From CAKSQF01 sp963628435 (GTDB lineage: Bacteria > Bacillota > Clostridia > Oscillospirales > CAG-272), in the NCBI GenBank assembly GCA_963628435.1, contig CAVGEY010000010.1, positions 1 to 64,000 of the forward strand: a DNA stretch of 64,000 bases, read 5' to 3'. The notes under the pieces were generated by a model. It made no database searches, was not told where the DNA came from, and saw nothing but the letters and a program-made list of their open reading frames with translations. The number at the start of each line of letters is the position of its first letter. Positions within the stretch are counted from its first letter, which is position 1. The position numbers and the translations under genes were made by a program. Shown here piece after piece: positions 46,001 through 53,744 of this stretch.

Positions 46001-46632
46001 CTCAGATTAATGATTCGTTTAATCGTGAATCCGATTGTCCCGAATCTTTTTCGGATAAACAACAGATTGTTATTGCCTGTGTTTTAGCTAAAATCACCGA
46101 AAGAAAAACTAAGAGCGGAGAAAATATCTATATTTTGCATGTCGAAGATAATACAGGCGAAACTGATGTTCTGGCATTCTCAAAATCTTTTTCAAACTTA
46201 AGTACCGAAATAAAAACGGGAACCGCTCTTGTCGTTAATGGCAATTTGTCGGCAAGAGAAAATGAAAACCCGAAAATAATTGCGACAAACATTTCACTGC
46301 TTGACGGTTTAGGTGACAATAATATCAGAAGACACGATAATGTTCAAAATAATTTTGATCACGAAAAGAATAATGAATATACGAAATTATACATAAGAAT
46401 TGATATGGTTAATTCAAAAATGTATGATAAAGTGATGGATATTCTTGACATTTTCGCAAGAAATGACTCCGACAGTAACAAAAATATGCCCGGATATATT
46501 AAAGTTCTTCTTTTCGATCAATCTGAAAAGAAATATATTCCGTATAAAGACAATCCGGTTTATGTAGATGACTATGTGATTAAAGAACTTTCCGCAATAT
46601 GCGGAGGCTCGGAAAATGTTGTTGCGAAATAA
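43096..46632 (+). CDS. dnaE: DNA polymerase III alpha subunit DnaE
   Basis: Replicative-type C-family polymerase, 1178 residues. It starts with a PHP domain (HLHLHSEYSLLDGACK, residues 6-21), has the catalytic palm with PGRGSGAGSLVAYL and MPDFDIDFCY (about 403-412), RPGPMDSI and AYSVITYRTSYLK, then helix-hairpin-helix and a C-terminal OB fold (ILHVEDNTGETDVLAFS). It is the DnaE form without the PolC exonuclease. Firmicutes usually also have polC, which is not here. It ends the long plus-strand block. Confidence 0.95.
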   Translation: MSDFVHLHLHSEYSLLDGACKISEIPMAVKSMGQSAVAITDHGVMYGVPKFYKECLKEGIKPIIGCEVYISDTNGSDITADNNLYSSLILLCMNDIGYKNLSYIVSKSFENETNTKPHTDIKILSEHADGLICLSGGFSGRIDYLILNKDIHGAEKFALELKEIFYGECFYLEVQNHGIDGQDEINNELVKISEKYNIPLVATNDVHYISKDDAFIQSVLYSIKKGQKLTDEGCLYNGTDEYYLKSADEMQLLLGKYKTAVSNTKKIADMCNFTFNFGKPIFPDFPIDNGITPGKYLEQLAKEGLENKIADGSIKFDDINTYDIYKSRMIYELLVIGKMKYEQYYLVVWDFVKYAKDNNIPVGPGRGSGAGSLVAYLIGITEIDSVKYNLLFERFLNPQRISMPDFDIDFCYNRREEVVKYVEKKYGRDHISQIITFGTLSPKAAIRDIGRILDISNDYIDKIAKLIPNGNDIPIKELLKHENALNDIYRSDSSAKKLIDICMKIEGMPRHVSIHAAGIVISKDPVCTYLPISRQGSTIITQYDMDTVAEIGLLKFDFLALRYLTVISDAEREIQKSNKDFNIIKIPLDDSKTYKMLSSGQTAGLFQLESSGMRQLLVKLKPTCLEDIMVAIALYRPGPMDSISKYLENRRTPDKITYKVNQLKEILGPTYGCIIYQEQVMQICRKIANFSYGHADIVRKAMAKKNSELLEQERTAFVEGAKSNFINKQYANELFDEMSEFAKYAFNKSHAAAYSVITYRTSYLKTNYPAEYFAALLNSVAGDSAKTSAYISECRTMCIDVLPPDINRSEILFTVENGKIRFGLSAIRAIGEAFAKKIIEERKKENFSSYESFCQRMIKVELTANQAQALVSVGCFDNLGLGRGTLISAYEKIFSAYQNSHKYSIDGQIDIFSNRSEAIKISLNYEIKPDLSDVEKLNLEKNYLGTYLSKKPLDNYQKIINNLCAVSIAQINDSFNRESDCPESFSDKQQIVIACVLAKITERKTKSGENIYILHVEDNTGETDVLAFSKSFSNLSTEIKTGTALVVNGNLSARENENPKIIATNISLLDGLGDNNIRRHDNVQNNFDHEKNNEYTKLYIRIDMVNSKMYDKVMDILDIFARNDSDSNKNMPGYIKVLLFDQSEKKYIPYKDNPVYVDDYVIKELSAICGGSENVVAK

Positions 46633-46690
46633 ATATAATGAAAATTTTGTTGTATTTAATATTTTTGTTAACATCTGATTTATATCATTA

Positions 46691-46699
46691 TGTTATAAT
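46691..46699 (+). promoter_or_regulatory. extended -10 promoter of the penicillin-binding protein gene
   Basis: TGTTATAAT is an extended -10 (TGn plus TATAAT at 46694-46699). No good -35 is seen at 16-18 bases. The start codon is 57 nt downstream. Confidence 0.5.
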
Positions 46700-46756
46700 C
46701 TTTCAGAAAGAGTTCCCGGATATAAGAAATCAACTATAATATTATGAGGTTCAAAA

Positions 46757-49315
46757 ATGCCAAAAGATAAAAATACCGAAAATCAAGTAGAAGAGGCAGT
46801 GCATACATCGTTCGCATTATGCCGATCGGCAGTTTCGATTATTCTCAGCATTTTAATTTCCATTGTCTTGATTGGTGCAATCGCAGGATGCGTTGTTGTG
46901 GGAGCATTTGCAATTTATCTTGCCAATAATGTTGACAATAACGTAGATGACATTGTTCTTATAACCGAGCAGGGAAGCGGAAATGCCACAAAAATTCTAT
47001 ACTATGATCAAGACGGAAACTTAGTCGAAGACGAATCACAGCGGCTGAGCAGTGAAGGAAGTTCATATTGGGTTTCCTATGATGACATTCCGGAAAATCT
47101 GGTTAATGCATTTGTCGCGATTGAAGACAAAAGATTTTGGGATCATAACGGTTTTGACTTAATTACAACAGTAAAAGCGGTCGCAAAATTCTTTTTACCG
47201 CTCGGGGAAGGCGGCGGAGGCTCAACAATTACCCAGCAGCTGATTAAAAACGTAACCCATAATGATGAGTATACAATTCAAAGAAAAGTAAATGAGATTT
47301 TCAAATCGATTGAACTTGAAAAGAAGGTCGGCGATAAAACCAAAATTATCGAAAGCTATCTAAATGTAATATATCTTTCACAGGGTGCTTATGGCGTTCA
47401 AGAAGCAGCACATACATATTTCAATAAAGACGTCAGTGATTTATCGCTTCTTGAATGTGCGGCAATTGCGGGTATTACTCAAAACCCATCAAAATGGGAT
47501 CCTGTTACCAATCCGGAAAATAATAAGTCAAGACGAAATGTAATTCTGACCGCGATGTATTCTCAGGGATTAATAACAAAGTCGGAATATGATGAGGCTT
47601 ATGATGCTGTTTTAATCCTTGATGTTTCCAAATCCGAAGTTATAACCACAGGGACAAACTCATGGTATACCGATGCGGTTATAGATGAGGCATCCGAACT
47701 ACTTGCGAAAAAATACGGCACAAGTACTCAAATAGCATCAAAAATGCTTTATTCCGGCGGATATTCAATAATTACAGCGCAAGATAAAGATGTTCAGGCA
47801 ATACTTGATAAATATTATCAAGATATGAGCGATACCTCTGTATTGCCGGTTTCAGATGTTATAAATGTCGAATCTGCAATGGTTGTAATGGATCCTCATA
47901 ATGGAAATATACTCGGCCTTGTAGGCGGCAGAGGTGAAAAAAAGCAAAATAGAATATTTAATCTTGCAACCGATGCAGTCAGACAGCCGGGATCATCGCT
48001 GAAACCGATAGCCGTTTATGCGCCTGCACTTCAGGCCGGAATTATAAATTACGGCTCTGTTTTTGACGATATTCCTTATAATTTCGGTACCGTTACGACA
48101 GATGAAAACGGAAAAGAAACTTATTCAAAACCGACAGGATGGCCGCGAAATTCTAATAATGCGTACCGTGGACTGACGACAGTCGAATATGCGATAGCAA
48201 TGTCCAAAAACACAATCGCGGTACATGTTTTGGATGCACTCGGCATTAACAACTCATATAATTTTTTGACCGATAAAGTGCATTTGACAACACTTGTCGA
48301 CTCGGATAAGAACTACGCAGCACTGGGACTCGGCGGTCTGTCATATGGTGTAACCTTAAAAGAGCTGACTGCCGCTTATTCAATTTTTTCAAATAATGGT
48401 GTTTATACATCATCAAGAACTGTTATTGAAATTCTTGACAATAACGGTGACACAATTATAAATAATGAACCCCAAAAGGAAATTGTATTAAGCGAAGAGA
48501 ATGCACAGGTAATGACTAAATTGCTCGGTCAGGTTATTCATCATTCGGGAGCAACAGCATCAACGAGTTTGAAACCTATCAGTAAACTTGTAGATGTTGC
48601 GGGAAAAACAGGTACAACAAATAATAACTACGATAAATGGTTTGTTGGTTATACCCCTTATTATCTTGCGGGTATCTGGACCGGTTATGTTGAACAACAA
48701 AATATAGGCAGCAAAGTCAGCAACCAACATTGCGTGTTGTGGAATAAAGTAATGGTTGATTTGCATCAGAAAGTATTGAAAAATGTCGCAGATGGTAAGG
48801 AAACGCTCAAGACATTTGATGATGAACTTCTTATAGAAGCAACCTATTGTATTGATTCCGGTAAACTTATAACAGAAGCTTGCGAAGCAGATCCACGCGG
48901 AAACAGGTCCGAAGTAGGATATTTTACAAAAGATACATTACCCACCGAAGAATGCGATTGTCATGTTTTAGTCAGATATTGCATTGGACATGGTGTAGCG
49001 AATGACTCGTGTCCCGAATCTTCCTGCACTTATGTCGGGATGCTCAATGTCAAGCGAGTTTTCCCTGTTAATATTTATGTTACCGATGGGCAGTATACTT
49101 ATACTGATTTGAATGGAGCATTACCATATACATCCGATGGAAATTATCCGTTCTATTGGAATTTGTATATTGCGATTGATAAATATTCAGGCAGAACTTA
49201 CAGCACCGAAGGTCAATATAACAGATATTGCACATTCCATAAAGAAACTGAAACAATTCCCGACGATACCACGGATGTTGAAACAGATGAAGATACTGAT
49301 TGGGAGAATCCATGA
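46757..49315 (+). CDS. class A penicillin-binding protein (PBP1A type)
   Basis: Membrane-bound transglycosylase/transpeptidase that makes peptidoglycan, 852 residues. A transmembrane helix lies at about 28-58. The glycosyltransferase family 51 domain has EDKRFWDHNG (catalytic Glu about 123) and GGSTITQQLIKN (about 155). The transpeptidase has the SxxK motif in PGSSLKP (about 412-418), SKN (about 484) and KTGTT (about 616). The C-terminal ~180 residues are unusual: cysteine pairs (CDCHVLVRYC, CPESSC) and a Tyr-rich region, ending in an acidic Thr/Asp tail. RBS TGAGG precedes the ATG. Confidence 0.93.
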   Translation: MPKDKNTENQVEEAVHTSFALCRSAVSIILSILISIVLIGAIAGCVVVGAFAIYLANNVDNNVDDIVLITEQGSGNATKILYYDQDGNLVEDESQRLSSEGSSYWVSYDDIPENLVNAFVAIEDKRFWDHNGFDLITTVKAVAKFFLPLGEGGGGSTITQQLIKNVTHNDEYTIQRKVNEIFKSIELEKKVGDKTKIIESYLNVIYLSQGAYGVQEAAHTYFNKDVSDLSLLECAAIAGITQNPSKWDPVTNPENNKSRRNVILTAMYSQGLITKSEYDEAYDAVLILDVSKSEVITTGTNSWYTDAVIDEASELLAKKYGTSTQIASKMLYSGGYSIITAQDKDVQAILDKYYQDMSDTSVLPVSDVINVESAMVVMDPHNGNILGLVGGRGEKKQNRIFNLATDAVRQPGSSLKPIAVYAPALQAGIINYGSVFDDIPYNFGTVTTDENGKETYSKPTGWPRNSNNAYRGLTTVEYAIAMSKNTIAVHVLDALGINNSYNFLTDKVHLTTLVDSDKNYAALGLGGLSYGVTLKELTAAYSIFSNNGVYTSSRTVIEILDNNGDTIINNEPQKEIVLSEENAQVMTKLLGQVIHHSGATASTSLKPISKLVDVAGKTGTTNNNYDKWFVGYTPYYLAGIWTGYVEQQNIGSKVSNQHCVLWNKVMVDLHQKVLKNVADGKETLKTFDDELLIEATYCIDSGKLITEACEADPRGNRSEVGYFTKDTLPTEECDCHVLVRYCIGHGVANDSCPESSCTYVGMLNVKRVFPVNIYVTDGQYTYTDLNGALPYTSDGNYPFYWNLYIAIDKYSGRTYSTEGQYNRYCTFHKETETIPDDTTDVETDEDTDWENP

Positions 49316-49339
49316 TTTTGATTATTCGAGGATTTTGAA

Positions 49340-49933
49340 ATGTTGATTATCGGATTAACCGGAAACAGTGGCAGCGGAAAAAGTTATGTTGCATCACTTT
49401 TTGAAAGAAAAGGTATACCATCGATTGATACCGATACTATTGTACATCGACTCTACGAAGACAACTCCGATTGCATCAACAAACTTAAATCCGTCTACGG
49501 AGATTCGATAATACTTCCAAATGGTACCGTTAACAGAAAAGCTCTTGCAGACATAGTTTTTTCCGATTCGGAATATTTGAAAATTCTTAATGAGATTGTT
49601 CACAGTTTTGTCAGGTCCGAAGTTCAAAAAAAACTCAAGGAATTTGTTGAGCAAAATAAAGCTGCGGCCATTATTGACGCTCCTTTACTGTTTGAGTCAT
49701 ATCTAAATAAAGAATGCGATTTGACAATAGCGGTTATTGCGGATGAAAAAACAAAAGTAGCAAGAATTGTAGAGCGTGATAAAATCACTTCCGAAAAGGC
49801 AATTATGCGCTTAAGAAATCAAAAAAGTAACGATTTTTTTAAGGAAAAATGTGATTTTATAATTTCAAATAATAAAAGTGATAATCCCGAAGATTATGTG
49901 AATCAATTTATCGAAAAATACATATACCGATAA
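49340..49933 (+). CDS. coaE: dephospho-CoA kinase
   Basis: Final step of coenzyme A synthesis, 197 residues. The P-loop GNSGSGKS is at about 7-14, IDTD and the CoA motif DAPLLFES (about 115) are present, and RIVERDKITSEKAIMRLRNQ is typical of the lid. It follows the penicillin-binding protein by 24 nt. RBS is weak (GAGGATTTTGAAATG). Confidence 0.93.
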   Translation: MLIIGLTGNSGSGKSYVASLFERKGIPSIDTDTIVHRLYEDNSDCINKLKSVYGDSIILPNGTVNRKALADIVFSDSEYLKILNEIVHSFVRSEVQKKLKEFVEQNKAAAIIDAPLLFESYLNKECDLTIAVIADEKTKVARIVERDKITSEKAIMRLRNQKSNDFFKEKCDFIISNNKSDNPEDYVNQFIEKYIYR

Positions 49934-49957
49934 TTTATACAAAATGGAGGAAACAAA

Positions 49958-51349
49958 ATGTTTAATACCGATGAGGAAATAAACGCCCTTAAAGGAAAGA
50001 TTACGTTCAGAAAGAAGAATGTTTATGAAGAGCTTACCGATAAACAGGAAAGCGAAATGAATTGTTTTTCTGAAGACTATAAGCATTTTCTTGATTTATC
50101 CAAAACAGAAAGGGAAGCCGTAAATCAGGCTATAGATATTGCGGAAAAATTCGGATTCTCCGAATATAAATTCGGCGATAATCTGTCGGTCGGCGGAAAA
50201 TACTATTTCAATAATCGCGGAAAAGCAATTTATTTATTTGTTATAGGATCCGAAAATATTGAAAACGGTGTCAGAATTTCTGCAGCCCATATAGATTCTC
50301 CGAGACTTGATCTGAAGCAGCATCCATTGTTTGAAGAAGGAAATATGGGTTTCTTAAAAACACATTACTACGGAGGAATAAAGAAATATCAGTGGACTGC
50401 AATTCCGCTTGCAATACACGGAAGAGTTGTCAAATCCAATGGTGAATATGTCGACATTATTATAGGAGAAAACGATTCGGATCCCGTTTTCTATATCAAC
50501 GATCTTCTTCCGCACCTTGCCAAAGATCAAATGTCCAAATCGCTTTCCGAGGGAATACAGGGAGAAAAACTAAATATTCTAATCGGTTCAAGACCAATAT
50601 CGGCTAACGGAGATATTAAGCTTGGACTGATGAAAATCCTTTATGAAAAGTACGATATTAAAGAAGACGATTTTGTTTCCGCAGAGCTCAGTATAGTACC
50701 TGCGTTCAAATCCCGCGATATAGGTTTTGATCGCTCTCTGGTAGGCGGTTACGGTCACGACGACAGAGTCTGCGCTTATCCCGCTCTTCGTGCAATAGTA
50801 GAATCCGAAAATCCTATTCATACTCTCATGGTTGTCTTAGCCGATAAAGAAGAAGTCGGAAGTGGCGGTGCAACCGGTATGCAATCGTCGGCTTTTACCG
50901 ATATACTTGAGGAAATCGCAAAATCACAAAATGCAAATTATCATACTGTAATCTCTAATTCAAAATGTCTCTCTGCTGATGTAAACGCCGCATATGATCC
51001 CAATTTCGGGGAAGTTTATGAGGCTAAAAACTCAAGCTTCATAAATGAAGGCGTTGTAATGACTAAATATACGGGAGCACGCGGAAAAAGCGGAACATCC
51101 GATGCGTCTGCCGAGTTTGTTGGTTTTGTCCGTAGTATTTTTGATAAAAATAATATTGTATGGCAAACAGGAGAATTAGGTAAAGTCGATCAGGGCGGCG
51201 GAGGAACAGTCGCAATATATATTGCAAATAAAAATATCGATGTGGTTGATCTTGGCGTACCGGTTATATCAATGCATTCTCCGTATGAGGTAATTGCCAA
51301 AGCCGATCTTTATATGACCTATAAAGCATTTTTAGCATTTAACAAATAA
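49958..51349 (+). CDS. M18 family aminopeptidase
   Basis: Zinc aminopeptidase of the aspartyl aminopeptidase family, 463 residues, forming tetrahedral dodecamers in homologues. Motifs are SAAHIDSPRLDLKQHPL, GGYGHDDRVCAYPAL, LADKEEVGSGGATGM (catalytic Glu pair) and the C-terminal MHSPYEVIAKADLYMTYKAF. RBS TGGAGGAAA is strong. A terminator and the tRNA gene follow. Confidence 0.93.
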   Translation: MFNTDEEINALKGKITFRKKNVYEELTDKQESEMNCFSEDYKHFLDLSKTEREAVNQAIDIAEKFGFSEYKFGDNLSVGGKYYFNNRGKAIYLFVIGSENIENGVRISAAHIDSPRLDLKQHPLFEEGNMGFLKTHYYGGIKKYQWTAIPLAIHGRVVKSNGEYVDIIIGENDSDPVFYINDLLPHLAKDQMSKSLSEGIQGEKLNILIGSRPISANGDIKLGLMKILYEKYDIKEDDFVSAELSIVPAFKSRDIGFDRSLVGGYGHDDRVCAYPALRAIVESENPIHTLMVVLADKEEVGSGGATGMQSSAFTDILEEIAKSQNANYHTVISNSKCLSADVNAAYDPNFGEVYEAKNSSFINEGVVMTKYTGARGKSGTSDASAEFVGFVRSIFDKNNIVWQTGELGKVDQGGGGTVAIYIANKNIDVVDLGVPVISMHSPYEVIAKADLYMTYKAFLAFNK

Positions 51350-51358
51350 TTGTCATTG

Positions 51359-51397
51359 AAAATAAACTGCGGCACTATTTCTGCCGCAGTTTATTTT
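51359..51397 (+). terminator. terminator after the M18 aminopeptidase gene
   Basis: A perfect 16-bp stem (51359-51374 with 51382-51397, 7-nt loop) ending in T-rich sequence. Confidence 0.88.
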
Positions 51398-51405
51398 AAG
51401 AAATA

Positions 51406-51434
51406 TTGACAAATCGTTTAATAAAGATTATAAT
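51406..51434 (+). promoter_or_regulatory. promoter of tRNA-Leu
   Basis: TTGACA (51406-51411) and TATAAT (51429-51434) are spaced by 17 bases: a full consensus, as expected for a stable RNA gene. Start is predicted near 51441. Confidence 0.85.
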
Positions 51435-51446
51435 ATAAGAAAATAT

Positions 51447-51529
51447 GCGGATATGGTGAAATCGGTAAACACGCCGGTCTTAGGAACCGGTGCTTTCGCT
51501 TGTGGGTTCGAGTCCCACTATCCGCACCA
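51447..51529 (+). tRNA. tRNA-Leu (anticodon UAG)
   Basis: An 83-nt class II tRNA. The acceptor stem pairs GCGGATA (51447-51453) with TATCCGC (51519-51525); the anticodon stem pairs CCGGT with ACCGG around loop CTTAGGA, giving anticodon UAG (leucine CUN). A long variable arm follows, and the T arm GTGGG-TTCGAGT-CCCAC is perfect. CCA is encoded (51527-51529). Confidence 0.97.
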
Positions 51530-51664
51530 ATAAAACAGCTCTGTCTTGTTATATGCGGTACGATAGTAACCGCAATAATGGGGAATGCGGGGATTATGCT
51601 CGGCTGCACGGTATTCGCTACATTATTGGCGATGATGATTATAGCATCGTAATCCGAAATATGG
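51530..51664 (+). ncRNA. structured trailer of tRNA-Leu transcript, possible small RNA
   Basis: A stretch of 135 nt separates the tRNA CCA end from the next terminator and holds no credible gene. It has inverted repeats: GCGGT with ACCGC (about 51554-51572), ATAAT with ATTAT (about 51574-51596) and CGATG with CATCG (about 51628-51650). It should be transcribed from the tRNA promoter. An open frame from 51553 lacks a ribosome site. The function is unknown. Confidence 0.35.
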
Positions 51665-51708
51665 GAAGACGGTATTTACAAGCTGTCTTCTCTTTTATTT
51701 TTTTCAAT
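51665..51708 (+). terminator. terminator of the tRNA-Leu unit
   Basis: An 8-bp stem (51665-51672 with 51683-51690, one G-U) is followed by a long T-rich tract to about 51708. Confidence 0.75.
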
Positions 51709-51762
51709 ATTGTATAGTTGTTGATACACAATAATAAATTTTATAATTTATATCCAAATCTA

Positions 51763-51791
51763 TTGAAATTACTCATCAAATAGTGTAAAAT
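51763..51791 (+). promoter_or_regulatory. promoter of pgi
   Basis: TTGAAA (51763-51768) and TAAAAT (51786-51791) are spaced by 17 bases, 29 nt before the start. Confidence 0.65.
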
Positions 51792-51820
51792 ATAAAGGCA
51801 AATAAAGTGGAGGTATTAGT

Positions 51821-53155
51821 ATGACATTAAAATTAAACGACAAATATTTATCCGAATATGTTACAGCTGAAGATTTATGCAAAATTGAACCTGAAGTTAA
51901 AAAAGCACATGAAATATTGAAAAGAGGTACAGGTGAAGGCAATGATTTTCTCGGCTGGATTGATCTTCCCGTAAATTATGACAGGGAAGAATTTGAACGC
52001 ATTAAAGCGGCAGCGGAAAAAATCAAAAAAAGCTGCGACGTTTTTATCGTTATCGGAATAGGCGGCTCTTATCTTGGCGCACGTGCCGCAATAGAATTTT
52101 GTACGAGTGCAAAATATAACTCGCTGAAAAAAGAAACCCCCGATATTTATTTTTCGGGCAATGACATCTCAGCATCAAACATGGCCGAACTGCTCTCTAT
52201 CTGCGAAGGACGCGATGTCTGCATCAATGTGATATCAAAATCCGGCACTACAACAGAGCCCGCGATTGCGTTCAGAATATTCAGAGAACTTCTTGAAAAG
52301 AAATACGGTAAGGAAGAAGCAAGAAAACGTATATTCGTAACAACCGACAAATCACGCGGAAAGCTCAAGGAGCTCTCAAATGAAGAAGGATACGAAACAT
52401 TTGTTGTTCCCGATGATATCGGCGGACGTTATTCTGTTTTGACTCCCGTCGGCCTTCTGCCTATTGCAGTTGCAGGTATAAACATCGACGATATGATGTC
52501 AGGTGCCGCAGCAGCACGTGCCGAATATACATCAACCGATATTTCAAATAATGATTGCTACAAGTATGCGGCATTGAGAAATATTCTTTATCGCAAAGGT
52601 AAATCGGTTGAAATTCTTGCGTCTTATGAATCGTCTCTCGGTATGACAGCTGAATGGTGGAAACAGCTTTACGGTGAATCGGAGGGCAAAAATAACAAGG
52701 GCATTTTCCCTGCATCTGTTTCGTTCACAACCGACTTACATTCAATGGGTCAATTTATTCAGCAGGGAAGTCGAATAATGTTCGAAACAGTAATAGACCT
52801 TATCAATTCTTCCGACAGCGTGGTAATCCCGTATGACGAAACAAATTCGGACGGTCTTAATTTCATAGCGGGTAAAGATATGCATTATGTATGCAGAACC
52901 GCATTTACAGGAACCGCAATAGCTCATACAGACGGCGGAACACCGAATATCGTTATTGAACTTTCGAAGCGCGGTGCATATGAGTTCGGATACCTTGTAT
53001 ATTTCTTCGAGCTTGCTTGCGGAATCTCCGGATATATGCTCGGAGTTAACCCGTTTAATCAGCCCGGCGTCGAAGAATACAAGAAAAATATGTTTGCACT
53101 TCTCGGAAAGCCCGGATATGAAGACCTGCAAAAAGAGCTTCTCGCCAAAATGTAA
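51821..53155 (+). CDS. pgi: glucose-6-phosphate isomerase
   Basis: Interconverts glucose 6-phosphate and fructose 6-phosphate, 444 residues, the short Gram-positive form. Motifs are VIGIGGSYLGARAAIEF, ISKSGTTTEPAIAFR (sugar phosphate site), GGRYSVLTPVGLLP (family signature) and the C-terminal GVNPFNQPGVEEYKKNMFALLGKPG. RBS TGGAGG is strong. It supplies glycolysis with the fba and gap genes of this window. Confidence 0.95.
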   Translation: MTLKLNDKYLSEYVTAEDLCKIEPEVKKAHEILKRGTGEGNDFLGWIDLPVNYDREEFERIKAAAEKIKKSCDVFIVIGIGGSYLGARAAIEFCTSAKYNSLKKETPDIYFSGNDISASNMAELLSICEGRDVCINVISKSGTTTEPAIAFRIFRELLEKKYGKEEARKRIFVTTDKSRGKLKELSNEEGYETFVVPDDIGGRYSVLTPVGLLPIAVAGINIDDMMSGAAAARAEYTSTDISNNDCYKYAALRNILYRKGKSVEILASYESSLGMTAEWWKQLYGESEGKNNKGIFPASVSFTTDLHSMGQFIQQGSRIMFETVIDLINSSDSVVIPYDETNSDGLNFIAGKDMHYVCRTAFTGTAIAHTDGGTPNIVIELSKRGAYEFGYLVYFFELACGISGYMLGVNPFNQPGVEEYKKNMFALLGKPGYEDLQKELLAKM

Positions 53156-53183
53156 ACAAATTGTTAGAATTGCTCGTCAATGC

Positions 53184-53212
53184 TTGAAATACAATAATTA
53201 TTAATGTATAAT
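53184..53212 (+). promoter_or_regulatory. promoter of the small P-loop-like gene
   Basis: TTGAAA (53184-53189) and TATAAT (53207-53212) are spaced by 17 bases. Between it and the start lies the palindrome GGGTTTAACCC at about 53229-53239. Confidence 0.65.
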
Positions 53213-53256
53213 ATATCCAACAAGTAAAAGGGTTTAACCCGAAGGAGTTGTATACT

Positions 53257-53679
53257 ATGACAAACATAATCGTAGGGCCGAAGGGTCACAACAAAACATC
53301 TTTACTTATTGACAGAGTTAACGCAGCTGCTGAAATTTCAAAGGGAAGCGTTATCTGTATTGAAAAGGTGTCTGTTTCGCAATTTCTTGTTTCCAGTAAA
53401 GTTCGTTTAATCGACATCGATGAATACGAAATAATTTCCTATGATACATTTTACGCATTTATATGCGGACTTATTGCATCAAATTACGATATAACCGATA
53501 TATTTGTAGATTCTACGTTGAGAATCGGTGGAAGAGACATGAACGAGCTTGATTCGTTTATCAAAAAGGTAAATGCACTTGGCATGGAAAATGATATAAA
53601 CTTTACATTTACCGTTTCTTCCGATGTTCATAATATTCATCCCGAAACAGTAAGTTTGTGCAATACAACGATCGCCTAA
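53257..53679 (+). CDS. conserved small protein with an altered P-loop
   Basis: A 140-residue cytoplasmic protein of unknown function. It starts MTNIIVGPKGHNKTSLLIDRV: a Walker A-like loop in which the glycine before lysine is Asn (GPKGHNKT instead of GxxxxGKT). A possible Walker B strand is DIFVDSTL (about 86-93). Clostridial relatives with a proper GSGKT loop are, from memory, annotated as ATP-binding or PilT-like proteins. ATG 53257 is chosen, with GGAG about 10 nt upstream; TTG 53248 is too close. It stands alone with its own promoter. Confidence 0.65.
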   Translation: MTNIIVGPKGHNKTSLLIDRVNAAAEISKGSVICIEKVSVSQFLVSSKVRLIDIDEYEIISYDTFYAFICGLIASNYDITDIFVDSTLRIGGRDMNELDSFIKKVNALGMENDINFTFTVSSDVHNIHPETVSLCNTTIA

Positions 53680-53688
53680 AAACGATTA

Positions 53689-53730
53689 ATACAAGAAACC
53701 GGCACCCAAAAAGGTGTCGGTTTCTTGTAT
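53689..53730. terminator. bidirectional hairpin between convergent genes
   Basis: An 18-bp stem with one G-U pair (53689-53706 with 53713-53730) lies between the P-loop-like gene and glnS. There is no long T-run on either side, so efficiency is uncertain. Confidence 0.7.
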
Positions 53731-53744
53731 ATAACTATAAAAAA

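Noticed and set aside
51418..51609. Minus-strand frame over tRNA-Leu with the motif GADSGTRTH
   Set aside because: This motif is the well-known false translation of the complement of tRNA genes.
51553..51717. Plus-strand frame after tRNA-Leu (MRYDSNRNNGE...)
   Set aside because: No ribosome site, runs through the terminator hairpin and T-tract, so it is probably non-coding; kept as a trailer RNA candidate only.
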